Source: Acetobacteraceae bacterium
GTDB taxonomy: Bacteria; Pseudomonadota; Alphaproteobacteria; Acetobacterales; Acetobacteraceae
Length of the DNA stretch: 64,000 nucleotides
Assembly: GCA_027482245.1 (NCBI GenBank)
Contig: JAIXWG010000064.1
Coordinates: 186,001-250,000, forward strand
Direction: 5' to 3'
Shown here: positions 62,416-64,000 of the stretch, piece by piece
How positions within the stretch are numbered: the stretch's first letter is position 1
Layout: every line of letters begins with the position of its first letter
Made by a program: the position numbers and the translations under genes
Notes under the pieces: generated by a model
What the model was told of the DNA's origin: nothing
Database searches by the model: none
The model's input: only the letters and a program-made list of their open reading frames with translations

Positions 62416-64000
62416 ATGGGCGGCCTGATCGACCAGCTTCGCGCGCTGGGCATGGTGCGCCTGGCCGCCATGGCGGGCGTCGGCCTGGCCGTGCTGGGGC
62501 TGGTCGCCTGGTTGGCGATGCGCGCGGCGGAACCCCCGATGGCGCTGCTCTACGGGGACCTCGACCCGCGCGATGCCGGGCAGGTGGTGCAGGCGCTGGA
62601 CCGCGCGCGAATCCCCTATCGCCTGGCGGCCGGTGGCGCGCAGGTGCTGGTGCCGGAAGCCGATGTGCCGCGCGTGCGGCTGATGCTGGCCCGCGATGGC
62701 CTGCCGGCCGGCGGGTCCGTCGGCTATGAGATCTTCGACCGTGGCGAGAGCCTGACCACCACCCCCTTCCAGCAGGACATCAATCGCGTCCGCGCGCTGG
62801 AAGGCGAATTGTCCCGCACCATCCGCGGCCTGTCCGGCGTGCGCACCGCGCGCGTCCACCTGGTGCTGCCGCGGCGGGAGCCCTTCTCCCGCGAAAGGCC
62901 GGAAGCGCAGGCCAGCGTCGTCATCGCCATGCAGGGCGCGCAGCGCCTGGACCGGGAAGGCGTGCAGGCGGTGCTGCACCTCGTCGCCGCCGCCGTGCCC
63001 GGGCTGCGGCCGCAGAACGTCTCCATCGTCGACAGCCGGGGCGAATTGATGGCCCGCGGCGGCCAGGCGCTGAGCGGCCCCGCCGCCGCCCAGACCGGGG
63101 AGGAGTTGCGCCGCGCCGCGGAGCAGCGCCTGGCCCGCGGGGTGGAGGACCTGCTGGAACGCACGCTCGGCCCCGGGCGGGTGCGGGCGGAGGCCTCGGT
63201 CGAGATGGATTTCGACCGCGTGCAGACCACCGAGGAACGCTTCGACCCGGAAAACCAGGTGCCGCGCAGCACGCAATCCACCAGCGAGAGCAGCCGCAGC
63301 GGCGAATCCGGCAACGTCTCCGTCGCCAACCAGCTGCCGGGCGCGGAATCGCAGGCAGGCGGCAGCCAGACCCAATCCTCCCGGTCGGAGGAGACGACGA
63401 ATTTCGAGATCGGCCGCACCACGCGCAACACGCTGCGCGAACAGCCGGCGCTGCGGCGCCTGTCGGTGGCCGTGCTCGTGGATGGGGTGTGGGAACCGCA
63501 GGCGAACGGCCCGCCGCAGTTCCGCGAACGCTCGGCGGAGGAGTTGCAGCGCATCGCCTCCCTCGTGCGCTCCGCCGTCGGCTTCAACGAACAGCGTGGC
63601 GACCGCGTGGATGTGGTGAACCTGCGCTTCGCGGAGCCGCCGCCGCTCGACGCGCTGCCGGACGGCTTCACCATCCTCGGCCAGACCATCCCGCCCGCGC
63701 TGCTCGGCCGGCTGACGGAGACGACCATCCTGGCGCTGGTGGCGCTGGCCGCGATCCTGCTGGTGGGGCGGCCGATGGCGAATCGCCTGACGCTGGCGCT
63801 GATGCCGCAGGCGGCGCTGGCCGGCGCCGGGGCCGCGGATGGCGCGGCCGCCATCGGCCCCGATGGCACGCCGGTCGCGCTGCCGGCGGGCAGTGGCACG
63901 GCGCCCGATGGCACGCCGCTGCTGCCCGGCCAGGCCAGCGCGCCGGGTGAGCCCGATGCCGACGGCATGGTGGATGTCGCGCGCATCGAAGGGCAGATGC
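62416..64000 (+). CDS. fliF: Flagellar M-ring protein FliF (3' end outside window)
   Basis: The first 528 residues are visible. A membrane helix (residues about 13-36) is followed by the YscJ-like ring-building motifs: PMALLYGDLDPRDAGQVVQA, GGSVGYEIFDRGESLTTTPF, QDINRVRALEGELSRTI and TARVHLVLPRREPFSRE. The second helix lies near residues 433-453. The C-terminal FliG-binding tail is not reached. It anchors the flagellar motor in the inner membrane. The 236-bp spacer upstream holds the nested repeats. Confidence 0.95.
   Translation, partial: MGGLIDQLRALGMVRLAAMAGVGLAVLGLVAWLAMRAAEPPMALLYGDLDPRDAGQVVQALDRARIPYRLAAGGAQVLVPEADVPRVRLMLARDGLPAGGSVGYEIFDRGESLTTTPFQQDINRVRALEGELSRTIRGLSGVRTARVHLVLPRREPFSRERPEAQASVVIAMQGAQRLDREGVQAVLHLVAAAVPGLRPQNVSIVDSRGELMARGGQALSGPAAAQTGEELRRAAEQRLARGVEDLLERTLGPGRVRAEASVEMDFDRVQTTEERFDPENQVPRSTQSTSESSRSGESGNVSVANQLPGAESQAGGSQTQSSRSEETTNFEIGRTTRNTLREQPALRRLSVAVLVDGVWEPQANGPPQFRERSAEELQRIASLVRSAVGFNEQRGDRVDVVNLRFAEPPPLDALPDGFTILGQTIPPALLGRLTETTILALVALAAILLVGRPMANRLTLALMPQAALAGAGAADGAAAIGPDGTPVALPAGSGTAPDGTPLLPGQASAPGEPDADGMVDVARIEGQM

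Overview
This is a very GC-rich (about 70% or more), gene-dense chromosomal window with tight operons and many GTG starts. The gene content points to an alphaproteobacterium, most likely the Acetobacteraceae and a Roseomonas-like organism. The clues are a CcrM-type GANTC methyltransferase, an F0 operon with paired b and b' subunits, a SAM-II riboswitch before metZ, a Bug-type tricarboxylate-transporter binding protein, and the mutY / DUF721 / dsbA-like / smc block. The genus is an inference from gene content; no rRNA is present. I see no insertion sequence, prophage, integrase, CRISPR array or plasmid functions.

Left part (1-16.2 kb): the end of a cobalt-type nitrile hydratase alpha gene is followed on the minus strand by a BLUF photoreceptor, an isochorismatase-fold hydrolase, a four-gene PotABCD-like ABC importer and a 2-oxoglutarate/Fe(II) oxygenase. 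A tRNA-Gly(CCC) and a translationally coupled glycan operon come next (two-domain glycosyltransferase, pyruvyltransferase, sulfotransferase). A SAM-II riboswitch with an inserted hairpin element precedes metZ, a LysE exporter and apaG. A MarR regulator then faces a RidA / DoxX / Bug-protein operon across a clear AT-rich palindrome.

Middle (16.2-33.8 kb): a tandem glycine riboswitch leads gcvT-gcvH-gcvP. A hairpin-rich spacer separates this from opgG-opgH (periplasmic glucans). A minus-strand trio follows: a YHS-domain protein, an ECF sigma factor and an NrsF-type anti-sigma factor. Its upstream region carries GTAACC-N16-CGAA, the form I recall for Caulobacter SigF promoters. Then come NUDIX and GNAT genes, a mini zinc-finger protein, a peptide-type ABC binding protein, a secreted-looking RTX/FG-GAP repeat protein and the F0 operon atpI-atpB-atpE-b'-b.

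Right part (33.9-64 kb): mutY diverges from DUF721 (DciA-like), the DsbA-like thioredoxin and smc. These are followed by a chemoreceptor, NhaA, an ABC exporter, ccrM, rnhB, a cupin, two small hypothetical genes, an orphan CoxL-like molybdopterin subunit and a sulfatase. A minus-strand module combines a CadC-like winged-helix/TPR regulator, a PAP2/vanadium-haloperoxidase-like protein with a GGMN repeat, and a papain-like protease. A four-gene cascade with ATGA junctions contains a previously uncalled 49-codon gene. The window ends with a branched-chain-type binding protein, a pterin dehydratase, a zincin metallopeptidase and the start of fliF.

The points most worth following are the SigF-like regulon seed, the extended SAM-II riboswitch, the regulator/haloperoxidase/protease module, the glycan-decorating operon and the 49-codon gene.
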